From NCBI RefSeq assembly GCF_024213375.1, contig NZ_JANAVJ010000011.1, positions 81,344 to 145,343 on the forward strand: DNA of 64,000 nucleotides, given 5' to 3'. This document shows positions 24,081 through 31,561 of this stretch, one piece after another. The stretch's first letter is position 1. Each line of letters begins with the position of its first letter. The notes below the pieces were generated by a model that did not search any database, was not told the DNA's origin, and saw only the letters and a list, made by a program, of their open reading frames with translations. Origin of the DNA: Paenibacillus sp. MZ04-78.2 (GTDB lineage: Bacteria > Bacillota > Bacilli > Paenibacillales > NBRC-103111). The position numbers and the translations under genes were made by a program.

Positions 24081-25303
24081 GATACGGACACTCCTTCCAA
24101 AATTTTCTCGTATTCCTTTTTTTGCTGTTCCGTCGCACGATCAACGTGCTTCCAGAACAAAGAAACGCATCTTTCGAACCCTGAATAATAACGTAATTTT
24201 TGAGCCAGACCCAAGGCATGAATTAATTCATTTAAGGCTTGGTGCTTCCCTCCTCTTTTGAAGCTGTAAATGACTTTCTCATACCAAAAGTGAAACAGCT
24301 GCGTGCCATGAATGTGATCGGTAATCGTTCCGACTGTCGGGATTCTCTGTTCGAATTTGGAAAGAATCGCATCAACTGAAAACTGGTATCGGTTTGCGGC
24401 TTTCATGACGACCGATAAACTGGGAAGAATTTGGTTGGGGAATTCCTCCAAATAGACGGATAATTCGGGCAGCACTTTGAGGTTTCCCGTATTCAATTCA
24501 AGGATGAGCCCGTTTCCTTTCCCCCATACCCGGAATTTCTCAACCTCCTTTTTACCGACCTCGTCAAGACCTTGGAACCATGAAAGATCCGAATACTCCT
24601 GCACATAGCGCTTAGCCTCTTCGTATTGTTCCAGTTTGGTTAGAACCACCCCTTTCATCAGACAGCCTTGACCATAGTACACCACTAAATGCCGTTCCGT
24701 TTGCAGCGGTTGATGCAGCTCACGATGAATCTGCTTTTCGTAGATCGCAGTTGCCAGTTCTCTGAGTTCATCGGCGTACTGTCCGACTTTGTCCCACCTT
24801 TCGAAGGTGTAATAAATGTTGGCCATCTGCAAGAGAGCGTCCAGCCGGACATCCTCCGGCAAATGTTTGTAATGGGTTTCAAAACGAAATACGGCTTCTC
24901 TGTTTTCTTCCACCCCGGTTCCGATAAGCGATTGAAACAAGCGGAACTGACTCATGACATACTGCGGGTCCTCTGCATTTCCTTTATCGACAATTTGGCG
25001 GTAAAGCGGAATAGCCTCTTTTTTCTTTCCTTGCTCAAACAGACTCTCGGCTAAGGAAAATTGCTGCGAGCAGGTTAGCTGATCGTTCAAGAAACACTGG
25101 CCCAAGTACAATTCGTAAAGCCATCCGGGGCTTTGCCCCAACACGGATGCGATCTTGTCGAGTTGCTCTATGGTGACGGATCGGGGGTAATCCAACTGCT
25201 CAATACGGATTCCTGCAAGCTTGCTGAATTGCGAAGGCGTGTACCTGTGAAGCTGCAACTCATTCTCAACTACCGTTCTCATACTTTCCATGGTCGTTAC
25301 CAT
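24077..25303 (-). CDS. RRNPP-type regulator: HTH plus TPR peptide receptor (AloR/AimR-like)
   Basis: 408 residues. Residues about 5-65 form an XRE-like helix-turn-helix (LHRYTPSQFSKLAGIRIEQL, then TIEQLDKIASVLGQSPGWLYELYL). The remainder is helical with TPR-like units (SLAESLFEQGKKKEAIPLYRQIV, ALLQMANIYYTFERWDKVGQYADELR, GVVLTKLEQYEEAKRYVQEYSDL, FHFWYEKVIYSFKRGGKHQALNELIHALG). Architecture and size fit the PlcR/NprR/AimR/AloR group, and the adjoining pro-peptide gene confirms the type. ATG 25303 follows GGAGGAG. A promoter with an overlapping palindrome lies upstream, suggesting autoregulation. Lower GC than the flanking peptidases, hinting at horizontal transfer. Confidence 0.87.
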   Translation of the reverse strand: MVTTMESMRTVVENELQLHRYTPSQFSKLAGIRIEQLDYPRSVTIEQLDKIASVLGQSPGWLYELYLGQCFLNDQLTCSQQFSLAESLFEQGKKKEAIPLYRQIVDKGNAEDPQYVMSQFRLFQSLIGTGVEENREAVFRFETHYKHLPEDVRLDALLQMANIYYTFERWDKVGQYADELRELATAIYEKQIHRELHQPLQTERHLVVYYGQGCLMKGVVLTKLEQYEEAKRYVQEYSDLSWFQGLDEVGKKEVEKFRVWGKGNGLILELNTGNLKVLPELSVYLEEFPNQILPSLSVVMKAANRYQFSVDAILSKFEQRIPTVGTITDHIHGTQLFHFWYEKVIYSFKRGGKHQALNELIHALGLAQKLRYYSGFERCVSLFWKHVDRATEQQKKEYEKILEGVSVS

Positions 25304-25322
25304 ATAAGATTCTCCTCCCTAC

Positions 25323-25382
25323 CTATATCCATATAGTACATCGGTCGAAGGGAAGTGTAAATAACCTACTTTATATGTATAT
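25323..25382 (-). promoter_or_regulatory. promoter and palindromic operators of the RRNPP cassette
   Basis: Minus strand TTTACA, 17-nt spacer, TACTAT (25361-25356 and 25338-25333). CTATATCCATATAG (25323-25336), a 6-bp-arm palindrome, overlaps the -10; a related TATATGTATAT lies at 25372-25382, about 47 bp away. These are candidate binding sites for the regulator itself. Confidence 0.55.
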
Positions 25383-25458
25383 TACTGGTTTGTAACCGCT
25401 ATCACTCAAAAAAACGAAATGTTGCAAAAATTGCTCTTCGGGATAAGCACTTTTCGCA

Positions 25459-25487
25459 TCGACATGGCATCGTCCTTGTTTTATGAT
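25459..25487 (+). promoter_or_regulatory. promoter of the ABC ATPase gene
   Basis: TCGACA (25459-25464), 17-nt spacer, TATGAT (25482-25487): five of six matches in each element, 42 nt before the start. Confidence 0.6.
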
Positions 25488-25528
25488 GAGGAAATAGACA
25501 ACGGTGAACAAAGGGAAGAGGTCAGCCT

Positions 25529-26329
25529 ATGGAACATGTCATTGATATTCAGGATGTATCTTGGAAAAACGGTCAGAACGTTTTGCTGCACAATATCTGC
25601 TGGACCGTGCGTCCCAAAGAGCATTGGGCGCTGCTGGGCTTGAACGGATCGGGGAAAACGACGTTGCTGAACATAATCAACGGCTATCTCTGGCCGATGA
25701 CAGGGTCGGTGTCTGTGCTTGGCCACCGGTTCGGGGAAGTCGATTTGCGCGAGCTGCGCCGATCCATCGGCTGGGTCAGCTCCTCGCTGCAAGAGAAGCT
25801 GTATGCCACCCACAAAACCCAGTATGTGGTCATCAGCGGCAAATACGCGACCATCGGCTTGTACGAGCGGCTGTCCGATGAAGATCTGGACCGGGCGCAA
25901 GCACTGATGCGCACGCTGGGCTGCACGCATCTGTGGGACCGGGAATTCCGGACCTGCTCGCAGGGAGAGAAGCAGAAGGTGCTGATCGCCCGGGCGCTGA
26001 TGGCCGACCCGCACCTGCTGATTCTGGACGAGCCCTGCAACGGGCTGGATTTGTTTTCGCGCGAAAAGCTGCTGGATAGTATCCAGGAGCTGAGCTGCCA
26101 AGAGCAGTCGCCGACGCTGATTTACGTCACCCACCATACGGAGGAAATCGTTCCCGCCTTCAGCCATACGCTGCTGCTGCGCAGAGGCGAGGCGGTCCGC
26201 AGCGGACCTACCGAAAGCATCCTGGAGGCGGACATCTTGACCGATTTTTTCGAAGCTCCTGTCGAGGTCGAAAAGCACCGTCAGCGCGTGTACGTGCGGG
26301 CGGCCCACGGCGGGAACCCGCTTACGTAG
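25529..26329 (+). CDS. orphan ABC transporter ATP-binding protein (YlmA-like)
   Basis: 266 residues, single nucleotide-binding domain: Walker A GLNGSGKTTLL near 36, Q-loop region GWVSSSLQEK, signature CSQGEKQKVLIARAL (a variant of LSGGQ) and Walker B LLILDEPCNGLD, then the switch histidine in YVTHHTEEI. No membrane protein is adjacent, as for the Bacillus YlmA/YfmR-like stand-alone ATPases; with only one domain it is not an ABC-F translation factor. GC-rich codon use matches the core genome, unlike its neighbours on both sides. Role unknown. Confidence 0.88.
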   Translation: MEHVIDIQDVSWKNGQNVLLHNICWTVRPKEHWALLGLNGSGKTTLLNIINGYLWPMTGSVSVLGHRFGEVDLRELRRSIGWVSSSLQEKLYATHKTQYVVISGKYATIGLYERLSDEDLDRAQALMRTLGCTHLWDREFRTCSQGEKQKVLIARALMADPHLLILDEPCNGLDLFSREKLLDSIQELSCQEQSPTLIYVTHHTEEIVPAFSHTLLLRRGEAVRSGPTESILEADILTDFFEAPVEVEKHRQRVYVRAAHGGNPLT

Positions 26330-26412
26330 CGGCTTAGGAAGCAAAGCCAAAAAAGCTTAGCGTTCTTCTTCGTCCGAAACATGACAATGCCCGTGCAGTC
26401 AAAGTAAAGTGG

Positions 26413-26459
26413 AAAAACCGACGGCAGCCTTGGACAAGCAAAAAAGTCCCGGGCTGCCG
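26413..26459 (-). terminator. hairpin after the helicase gene
   Basis: cggcagcc (26422-26429) pairs with ggctgccg (26452-26459) with inner ggac/gtcc; minus-strand tail contains TTTTT. Together with 26330-26540, where I see no gene, it separates two convergent genes. Confidence 0.6.
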
Positions 26460-26540
26460 CTGTATGGAATCGTCAGGGCTTTTCTGGCTTGTATCAAGCA
26501 AATGATTGTTTTTTAATCCGGATTGCTTGAATTCTTCCAT

Positions 26541-28709
26541 TTATACCGGCTCCAATAATCCCTTTTCCAAACAAGTTGTAATCCATAAAATTTTTACGCT
26601 TGATCCAAATTGGATGTGAATGTAGTCTTTGTCTATTCGTCTTATGGTTCCGGAGCCGAAAACGCTATGTCTTATGGTCTTCCCTACAATCAGCCCGGCT
26701 TGATCCCGTATAGCATCTTTTTCTGCTGCCCCGCTGTTTTTGGGCACATCCTTTTTCGGAGGATTCACGATGCTCCTGATCGCCGTAACAAACTGCGATT
26801 CTTTAACCTCCTCACCGTCTCTTTTCCGATACGTTATAAGCTCCAGATGTTTCTTCGCCCGTGTCATACCAACATAAAAAAGCCGAACTGCTTCTTCCAT
26901 CATTGCTGCCGAGCTTGCTTTGAGATCGTCAGATGACGGAATAATGCCATCCACGAGATCCATCATATAGACCCGCTCAAACTCAAGACCCTTAGCGCTA
27001 TGAAACGTTGAGAAAGTCACGACATTCTGATCTTTCCTGAACTTCGCATTCTTTAGAACCAATTCCAGATGTTTTAACCTGCTCGCAAACTCCTCCATCG
27101 TCTCCAGCCCCACTGCAATCTCTTCCAATGTGTTAAGGATGCCGATTAAGTATTCCTTACGGAATCCAAGCCGCTCGCAGATCTTTTCAAGCGCCTTTTC
27201 ATATCCCAATCGATCACGAATGACACGTATAGCATGTAGCGGCGGCATCCCACGCATTTGCAGAAATGTTTCTTTGCTTGCAACCAACGGCTTCACTTGA
27301 TAATCCTGCAATTGCACATGATTCAGCAAATTATCAAATACCGATTCGTTATTGTCAATCTCCTTCAATGCCGCCATCTGCTGTTTACTGATATATGCAT
27401 TAAATTTCAGGTGGATCTTTTCCAAAATGTCCGGACGCTTGTCAGTAAAGCTCATTCGCATGAAATTTTTAATGTCTTCGACTACCCAATGCGAAAAGAA
27501 TCGATTGTCTGCATCTTTCATGAAAAAGGGAATCCCTGCCCGATCAAATTCATTGATCAAGGCAATGGATGAGGAATTGTTACGATACAATACGGCCACT
27601 TCAGAAAGCTGCTCCACCTTCTGAATCTGTTGAACCAGATACTTCGTTTGATAGATGTAATCCGATAAGCTTCTGATCTTCATCGGCTTACTTGATGGAT
27701 TCTTCGTGAACATATTTTTGTCGTAACGGTTCTTATTTCGCTTGATGAACTGATTCGTTACGGTCACGATATCTTTAGAGGAGCGGTAATTTTGCTCCAT
27801 AAACAAGGTAATGGCATGGGGATACACTTGCTTGAAGTTCAAAAGGTAGGAAGGCTCCGCGCCACGCCAACTATAAATCGATTGATCGTCATCTGCAACC
27901 ACGCAAAGATTCCCGTGCTTCCGAACCAGCTTTTCGATAATGGCATGTTGCACTGCGGAGGTATCCTGACTCTCGTCCGAAAGGATATAATCATACCGCT
28001 CCTGAACCCTCCGAAGAAGTTCTCTATCTCTCTCTAAAACCTGCTCTCCTATCGTCAGCATATCGTCGTAATCGACAAGCAACTTGCTGTGACCTGATCT
28101 CTTAAATGCCTCATATTCATGCAGAATCCGTTCCGCTTCCGGTACAGTTGTTCGAACCAACGACCATTTCTCCGGAGGAATCATTTTATTTTTGATGAAA
28201 CTAATATAGGTCGTTAAATCATCCATCTGATCATCGGTAATATTATCGCCAACCATGGACTTGAACAAATTACGCAAAATCATTTTCTTGTGCAGCGGCA
28301 GATGTTTCGCATCCATCGTTTTTTGCTCTTCCAAATCCAGATCCCCTTCGATGATTTGGAAAGCCGTTCTTGTTTTCCGAAAATGTTCTCCCATTACCTC
28401 ATAAGCAACGCTGTGTATCGTCGAAAAATGGACCGGTTGAAGGTGCGGAAAAAATCGCTTAAATCGCTTCTTCATATCATGAGCCGACGCACGGCTAAAT
28501 GTAACCGCCTTTATTCGCGATGGATCAATTTTTTTCTCCTCAATCAAATAACCTATCCTCATGATGATGGTAGTCGTCTTCCCGGACCCTGGCGATGCCA
28601 GTAAGAGCAGCGCTCCGTTCGTCTGAAGAACAGCTTTCTTCTGAACTTCGTTTAAGGCAACGCCTATTTCACGTCTCTTGCGTGTAAAGAAATCTTCTTT
28701 TCCCTTCAT
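26541..28709 (-). CDS. UvrD/Rep-family SF1 DNA helicase
   Basis: 722 residues with the SF1A motif set: ALNEVQKKAVLQ (Q-motif), LLLLASPGSGKTTTI (Walker A), DYILSDESQDTSAVQHAII (motif II, DESQ replacing the usual DEFQ), VVADDDQSIYSWRGA (motif III), FMEQNYRSS (motif IV), TFHSAKGLEFERVYM (motif V) and RLFYVGMTRAKKHL (motif VI). The C-terminal about 60 residues end with a VGKTIRHSVFGSGTI domain as in PcrA. It is not PcrA itself (no pcrB/ligA neighbours, divergent middle part). ATG 28709 follows AAAGGA. AT-rich with codon use unlike the core genes, so probably acquired; a DNA repair or defence role is possible. Confidence 0.88.
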   Translation of the reverse strand: MKGKEDFFTRKRREIGVALNEVQKKAVLQTNGALLLLASPGSGKTTTIIMRIGYLIEEKKIDPSRIKAVTFSRASAHDMKKRFKRFFPHLQPVHFSTIHSVAYEVMGEHFRKTRTAFQIIEGDLDLEEQKTMDAKHLPLHKKMILRNLFKSMVGDNITDDQMDDLTTYISFIKNKMIPPEKWSLVRTTVPEAERILHEYEAFKRSGHSKLLVDYDDMLTIGEQVLERDRELLRRVQERYDYILSDESQDTSAVQHAIIEKLVRKHGNLCVVADDDQSIYSWRGAEPSYLLNFKQVYPHAITLFMEQNYRSSKDIVTVTNQFIKRNKNRYDKNMFTKNPSSKPMKIRSLSDYIYQTKYLVQQIQKVEQLSEVAVLYRNNSSSIALINEFDRAGIPFFMKDADNRFFSHWVVEDIKNFMRMSFTDKRPDILEKIHLKFNAYISKQQMAALKEIDNNESVFDNLLNHVQLQDYQVKPLVASKETFLQMRGMPPLHAIRVIRDRLGYEKALEKICERLGFRKEYLIGILNTLEEIAVGLETMEEFASRLKHLELVLKNAKFRKDQNVVTFSTFHSAKGLEFERVYMMDLVDGIIPSSDDLKASSAAMMEEAVRLFYVGMTRAKKHLELITYRKRDGEEVKESQFVTAIRSIVNPPKKDVPKNSGAAEKDAIRDQAGLIVGKTIRHSVFGSGTIRRIDKDYIHIQFGSSVKILWITTCLEKGLLEPV

Positions 28710-28822
28710 TTCGAATTTTCCTTTCACCGTTCCATTCCCTATATTCCCATTATATTCAGAATCTTATCTGAAGCTATCATCCAAACAGAAGGCCAATTCT
28801 TGGACCATCTTACACCTCGGCT

Positions 28823-28867
28823 TTGAAGTTTATATGAATGTATCCTATAATCCTATAATCCTATAAT
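28823..28867 (+). promoter_or_regulatory. promoter with triplicated -10 element
   Basis: TTGAAG (28823-28828), exact 17-nt spacer, TATAAT (28846-28851). The -10 lies in three tandem copies of tcctataa (28843-28866), giving further TATAAT boxes at 28854-28859 and 28862-28867 (the last as TATAAT from ctataatatc). Confidence 0.65.
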
Positions 28868-28900
28868 ATCAGTATATATTAACAGGAGATGCTTGCGGGG

Positions 28901-29519
28901 ATGAAAAAGAAAACCATCTTGGAACGATGGCATTGTGAAGAATTTGTGGAAAGTGTCCGCCCTTTTATCGAGGCCATTTCTGCTGGACATGCAGTTATTC
29001 GGGATGCTGACTTTGCGGGACTGGAAGTGGGCCCTTTTGCCGTCATAAAAGAATTGGAAAGGTCCAGTTTATATGGATCTCACCTTGAAAATGTAAACCT
29101 TTCCTATGCAAATATACATAATTTGTCGAATAGTATTTTGTCTCGTGTCAACTTTTCCAAAGCTACCTTGGAGCGGTGTTCGATGTTTTCATGACAAATT
29201 ACGGACTCTGATTTTTCATCGGCTAAAATGAGGGTCAAGATGGACGATACCCGTTATCATCATTGTCGCTTTACAGGCACTCAATTTATCGGCCATGGCT
29301 GGTTAGAGTTCGGGGGGAGACGAGTGAAGTTTTACAATTGCAACTTTACGAATGCAACGTTTCGCAGGGTGGAGCTTAGAGCTGCCAGATTTTACGACTG
29401 TATTTTTGACAATACGACATTTATCAAATGTGAGCTAAGCGGGACAAAAGCGGAAGGCGGGCGGCTTGCCATCTGCAGCCCAGTTTACCGACATGGATAT
29501 TCCCGTGTGGGCACAGTAA
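28901..29519 (+). pseudogene. pentapeptide-repeat protein gene, interrupted
   Basis: Reading from ATG 28901, residues with the five-residue period of pentapeptide repeats (central L/F/M/I) run through NVNLSYANIHNL, SRVNFSKATL, ERCSM, then hit TGA at 29192-29194. In the same frame the period continues without a break after the stop (ITDSDFSSAKM and later YNCNFTNATFRRVELRAARF). Near 29445-29460 a second lesion is likely: a frame change gives GGLPSAAQFTDMDIPVWAQ and a stop at 29517-29519, just before a terminator, whereas the original frame runs into the antisense of the next gene. Such quadrilateral beta-helix proteins often mimic DNA or protect gyrase; the role here is unknown. Confidence 0.75.
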
Positions 29520-29525
29520 AAAATA

Positions 29526-29562
29526 TCCCGATAAATCAAGGTTTTGACTCATCGGGAAAAAT
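29526..29562. terminator. terminator between the pentapeptide gene and the rRNA methylase
   Basis: tcccgat (29526-29532) with atcggga (29551-29557) and an inner stem; A/T runs on both sides suit both convergent transcripts. Confidence 0.75.
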
Positions 29563-29581
29563 TCTTCGGCGACAAAATAAA

Positions 29582-30418
29582 TTACAACCCCCCCCGCTGC
29601 CTCATCGCCTCGAACAGGACAACAGTAGCAGCCATCGCCGCATTCAGCGATTCGGCACGCCCCTTCATCGGGATTAGCACCTGATGCCGGGCAAGCTGCC
29701 GAACTTCCTCGGAGACGCCTTGCCCTTCGTTGCCGATCACAAACCACGTGGCTTTGCGAAAATCGTGCTCGTAACAACTAACCGCTCCCTGCAGGCTTGT
29801 AGCGACAACCTGCACGCCGGACTCGGTCGCCCGCGGCAGCCATTCGGTCAAATCGCCTTGGACAATCGGCAGATGGAAAAGCGACCCCATCGTCGAACGC
29901 ACCGTTTTCGGATTATACAGGTCGACGGTTCCTTTCCCAAGCAGCACGCCGGAAGCCCCGACCGCATCCGCGCTGCGGATGATCGTGCCGAGATTGCCGG
30001 GGTCCTGGATGCCGTCGATGACGACGACCAGCCCGTTCGGCTCACTTGCTGCGAGAAGATCGCTTCCGCGCCACGGCAGCTTCGGCACGACTGCGAACAC
30101 AGGCTGCGGCGTCTCGGTGTCCGTGCATTTGGCCAGCACGGCTTCCGTTACCGCGACGCATTCCGTTCCTTTAGCCGCCGCATCCTCCAGCAGCCCGGCA
30201 ATCGCCTGCTTCTTATCGGCCGCGTACACCAATACCTCCGGTACCAGGTCACCGGAACGGAGCGCCTCCTGCACAAGGTGGACGCCTTCGATCAGGAAGC
30301 GTCCCTGCTTGTCCCTCCCTTTGCGGCTGAGCAACTCGGTCCACTGCTTTACCCGCGGATTTTGAGCCGAGCTTAGGATAGCCGATTCATTGGAAACTAC
30401 CTTTTTTTTATCGTTCAT
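29582..30418 (-). CDS. TrmH/SpoU-family RNA 2'-O-methyltransferase (YsgA-like)
   Basis: 278 residues. N-terminal substrate-binding domain (SSAQNPRVKQWTELLSRKGR, FLIEGVHLVQEAL) and a C-terminal SPOUT knot with motif 1 DGIQDPGNLGTIIRSADAVG, motif 2 FVIGNEGQGVS and motif 3 IPMKGRAESLNAAMAATVVLFE. It methylates rRNA or tRNA with SAM; the exact site is not known. It lies close to sspI, an arrangement known in Bacillus (ysgA-sspI), supporting the assignment. Probably cotranscribed with the K+ channel gene 18 nt upstream. Confidence 0.92.
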   Translation of the reverse strand: MNDKKKVVSNESAILSSAQNPRVKQWTELLSRKGRDKQGRFLIEGVHLVQEALRSGDLVPEVLVYAADKKQAIAGLLEDAAAKGTECVAVTEAVLAKCTDTETPQPVFAVVPKLPWRGSDLLAASEPNGLVVVIDGIQDPGNLGTIIRSADAVGASGVLLGKGTVDLYNPKTVRSTMGSLFHLPIVQGDLTEWLPRATESGVQVVATSLQGAVSCYEHDFRKATWFVIGNEGQGVSEEVRQLARHQVLIPMKGRAESLNAAMAATVVLFEAMRQRGGL

Positions 30419-30436
30419 ACGATTTTCTTCGACCCT

Positions 30437-31096
30437 CTATTCCGCGAATGTCTTTTCGAAATTTTTCAAATCCGTGTTCGTCCCTACAACGACAAGAATG
30501 TCGTGATGTCTAATGATATCCTCGGCGTGCGGGGCGATGTTCATCTTGTCCCCGGTTCGGATCGCCATCACGTTACAGCCATATTTGGCGCGAATATCGA
30601 GCTCTCTCAGATTGCGGCCAACCATTTGCCCGGACGCTTGAACCTCGACGATGCTGTAATCTTCCGAAAGCTCGATGTAATCGATAATGTTGGATGAAAT
30701 CAAATGATGGGCCACCCGGACACCCATATCGCGCTCCGGATAAATCACCTTGTCCGCCCCGACTTTTACGAGCACCTTGCCGTGCAGTTCGTTCTGAGCC
30801 TTGACGACGACCTTCGGCACGCCGATTTCTTTAACGATGATTGTCGTAAGAATACTGGCCTGAATATCTTGTCCGATTGAGACGATGACGACGTCGAAAT
30901 TGCGCAATCCGAGCGCGCGCAGCGCTTCTTCATCGGTGGAATCGGCTTGAACGACGTGGGTCACAATATTCGACACTTCCTGTGTCCGCTGCTCGCTGCT
31001 GTCGATCGCCAGCACTTCAAAGCCGAGATTCGATAACGTCTTGGCTACGCTGAAGCCGAAACGCCCCATTCCAATGACAGCGAATTGTTTGCTCAT
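30437..31096 (-). CDS. KtrA/TrkA-family potassium uptake regulatory subunit
   Basis: 219-residue RCK protein: RCK_N Rossmann domain with GMGRFGFSVAKTL and the acidic end of the second strand (VLAIDSSEQR), followed by the RCK_C domain (residues about 135-219), which in KtrA/KtrC binds cyclic di-AMP. It gates a KtrB/KtrD-type membrane subunit; none is adjacent, as for KtrC of Bacillus. AAGGGGGAT precedes the ATG. Confidence 0.92.
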   Translation of the reverse strand: MSKQFAVIGMGRFGFSVAKTLSNLGFEVLAIDSSEQRTQEVSNIVTHVVQADSTDEEALRALGLRNFDVVIVSIGQDIQASILTTIIVKEIGVPKVVVKAQNELHGKVLVKVGADKVIYPERDMGVRVAHHLISSNIIDYIELSEDYSIVEVQASGQMVGRNLRELDIRAKYGCNVMAIRTGDKMNIAPHAEDIIRHHDILVVVGTNTDLKNFEKTFAE

Positions 31097-31168
31097 CCGT
31101 GTTCATCCCCCTTCTCATGTTCTTTATTATATCAAGAAGCGCAGCAGTTCACCAAAGTTCGTGACGAA

Positions 31169-31198
31169 GCATGAAACTTATTCAAGCGGAGCATATTA
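31169..31198 (+). promoter_or_regulatory. sigma-G promoter of sspI
   Basis: GCATG (31169-31173), exactly 18 nt, CATATTA (31192-31198): a full match to the forespore sigma-G consensus GYATR-N18-CATNHTA, 55 nt before the sspI start. Confidence 0.8.
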
Positions 31199-31253
31199 AT
31201 GAAAGCGAAATTGCATCATCCAAGTGGAAAAGACCATAAAGCGAGGAACTGCC

Positions 31254-31457
31254 ATGAACCTGAATTTGCGGCAAGCGATCATTCAGCGCATGCATGACAA
31301 AAGCAACGAAGAGCTGTTCGACGTTATTGCGGATTCGATGGATGCGGAAGAACGTGTGCTGCCGGGCCTTGGAGTATTGTTCGAAATTATTTGGAAGCAC
31401 AGCGAAGCGGATACGCAGAACCAGATGATCACAACGCTCAAAGAACATTTGGCTTAA
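31254..31457 (+). CDS. sspI: small acid-soluble spore protein SspI
   Basis: 67 residues: MNLNLRQAIIQRMHDKSNEE, then DAEERVLPGLGVLFEIIWKHS and the end MITTLKEHL, diagnostic for the SspI family of minor spore proteins made in the forespore. Start at ATG 31254 (GAGGA upstream), not at 31224. The sigma-G promoter upstream and terminator downstream show a single-gene unit. Confidence 0.95.
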   Translation: MNLNLRQAIIQRMHDKSNEELFDVIADSMDAEERVLPGLGVLFEIIWKHSEADTQNQMITTLKEHLA

Positions 31458-31470
31458 AGCAACGGCAAAA

Positions 31471-31504
31471 AAGCGTGCGGGGAACGATCCCTGCGCGCTT
31501 TTCC
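31471..31504 (+). terminator. terminator after sspI
   Basis: aaagcgtgcgggg pairs with ccctgcgcgcttt, then T-rich. Confidence 0.85.
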
Positions 31505-31561
31505 GTCATGCGGCTTCCCCTCACCGTCCCTTATCGAATCGGGCGCAACGCAACGACGGTG

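Noticed and set aside
23974..24219. 81-codon minus-strand frame over the pro-peptide
   Set aside because: Different frame from both the regulator and the pro-peptide; the 41-codon frame has the signal peptide and ribosome site.
26334..26540. 68-codon minus-strand frame between the ABC ATPase and helicase
   Set aside because: Contains the terminator hairpin, no ribosome site, no recognisable product.
29460..29677. C-terminal part of the pentapeptide frame beyond 29460
   Set aside because: Runs through a terminator into the antisense of the methylase gene; likely the result of a frame change.
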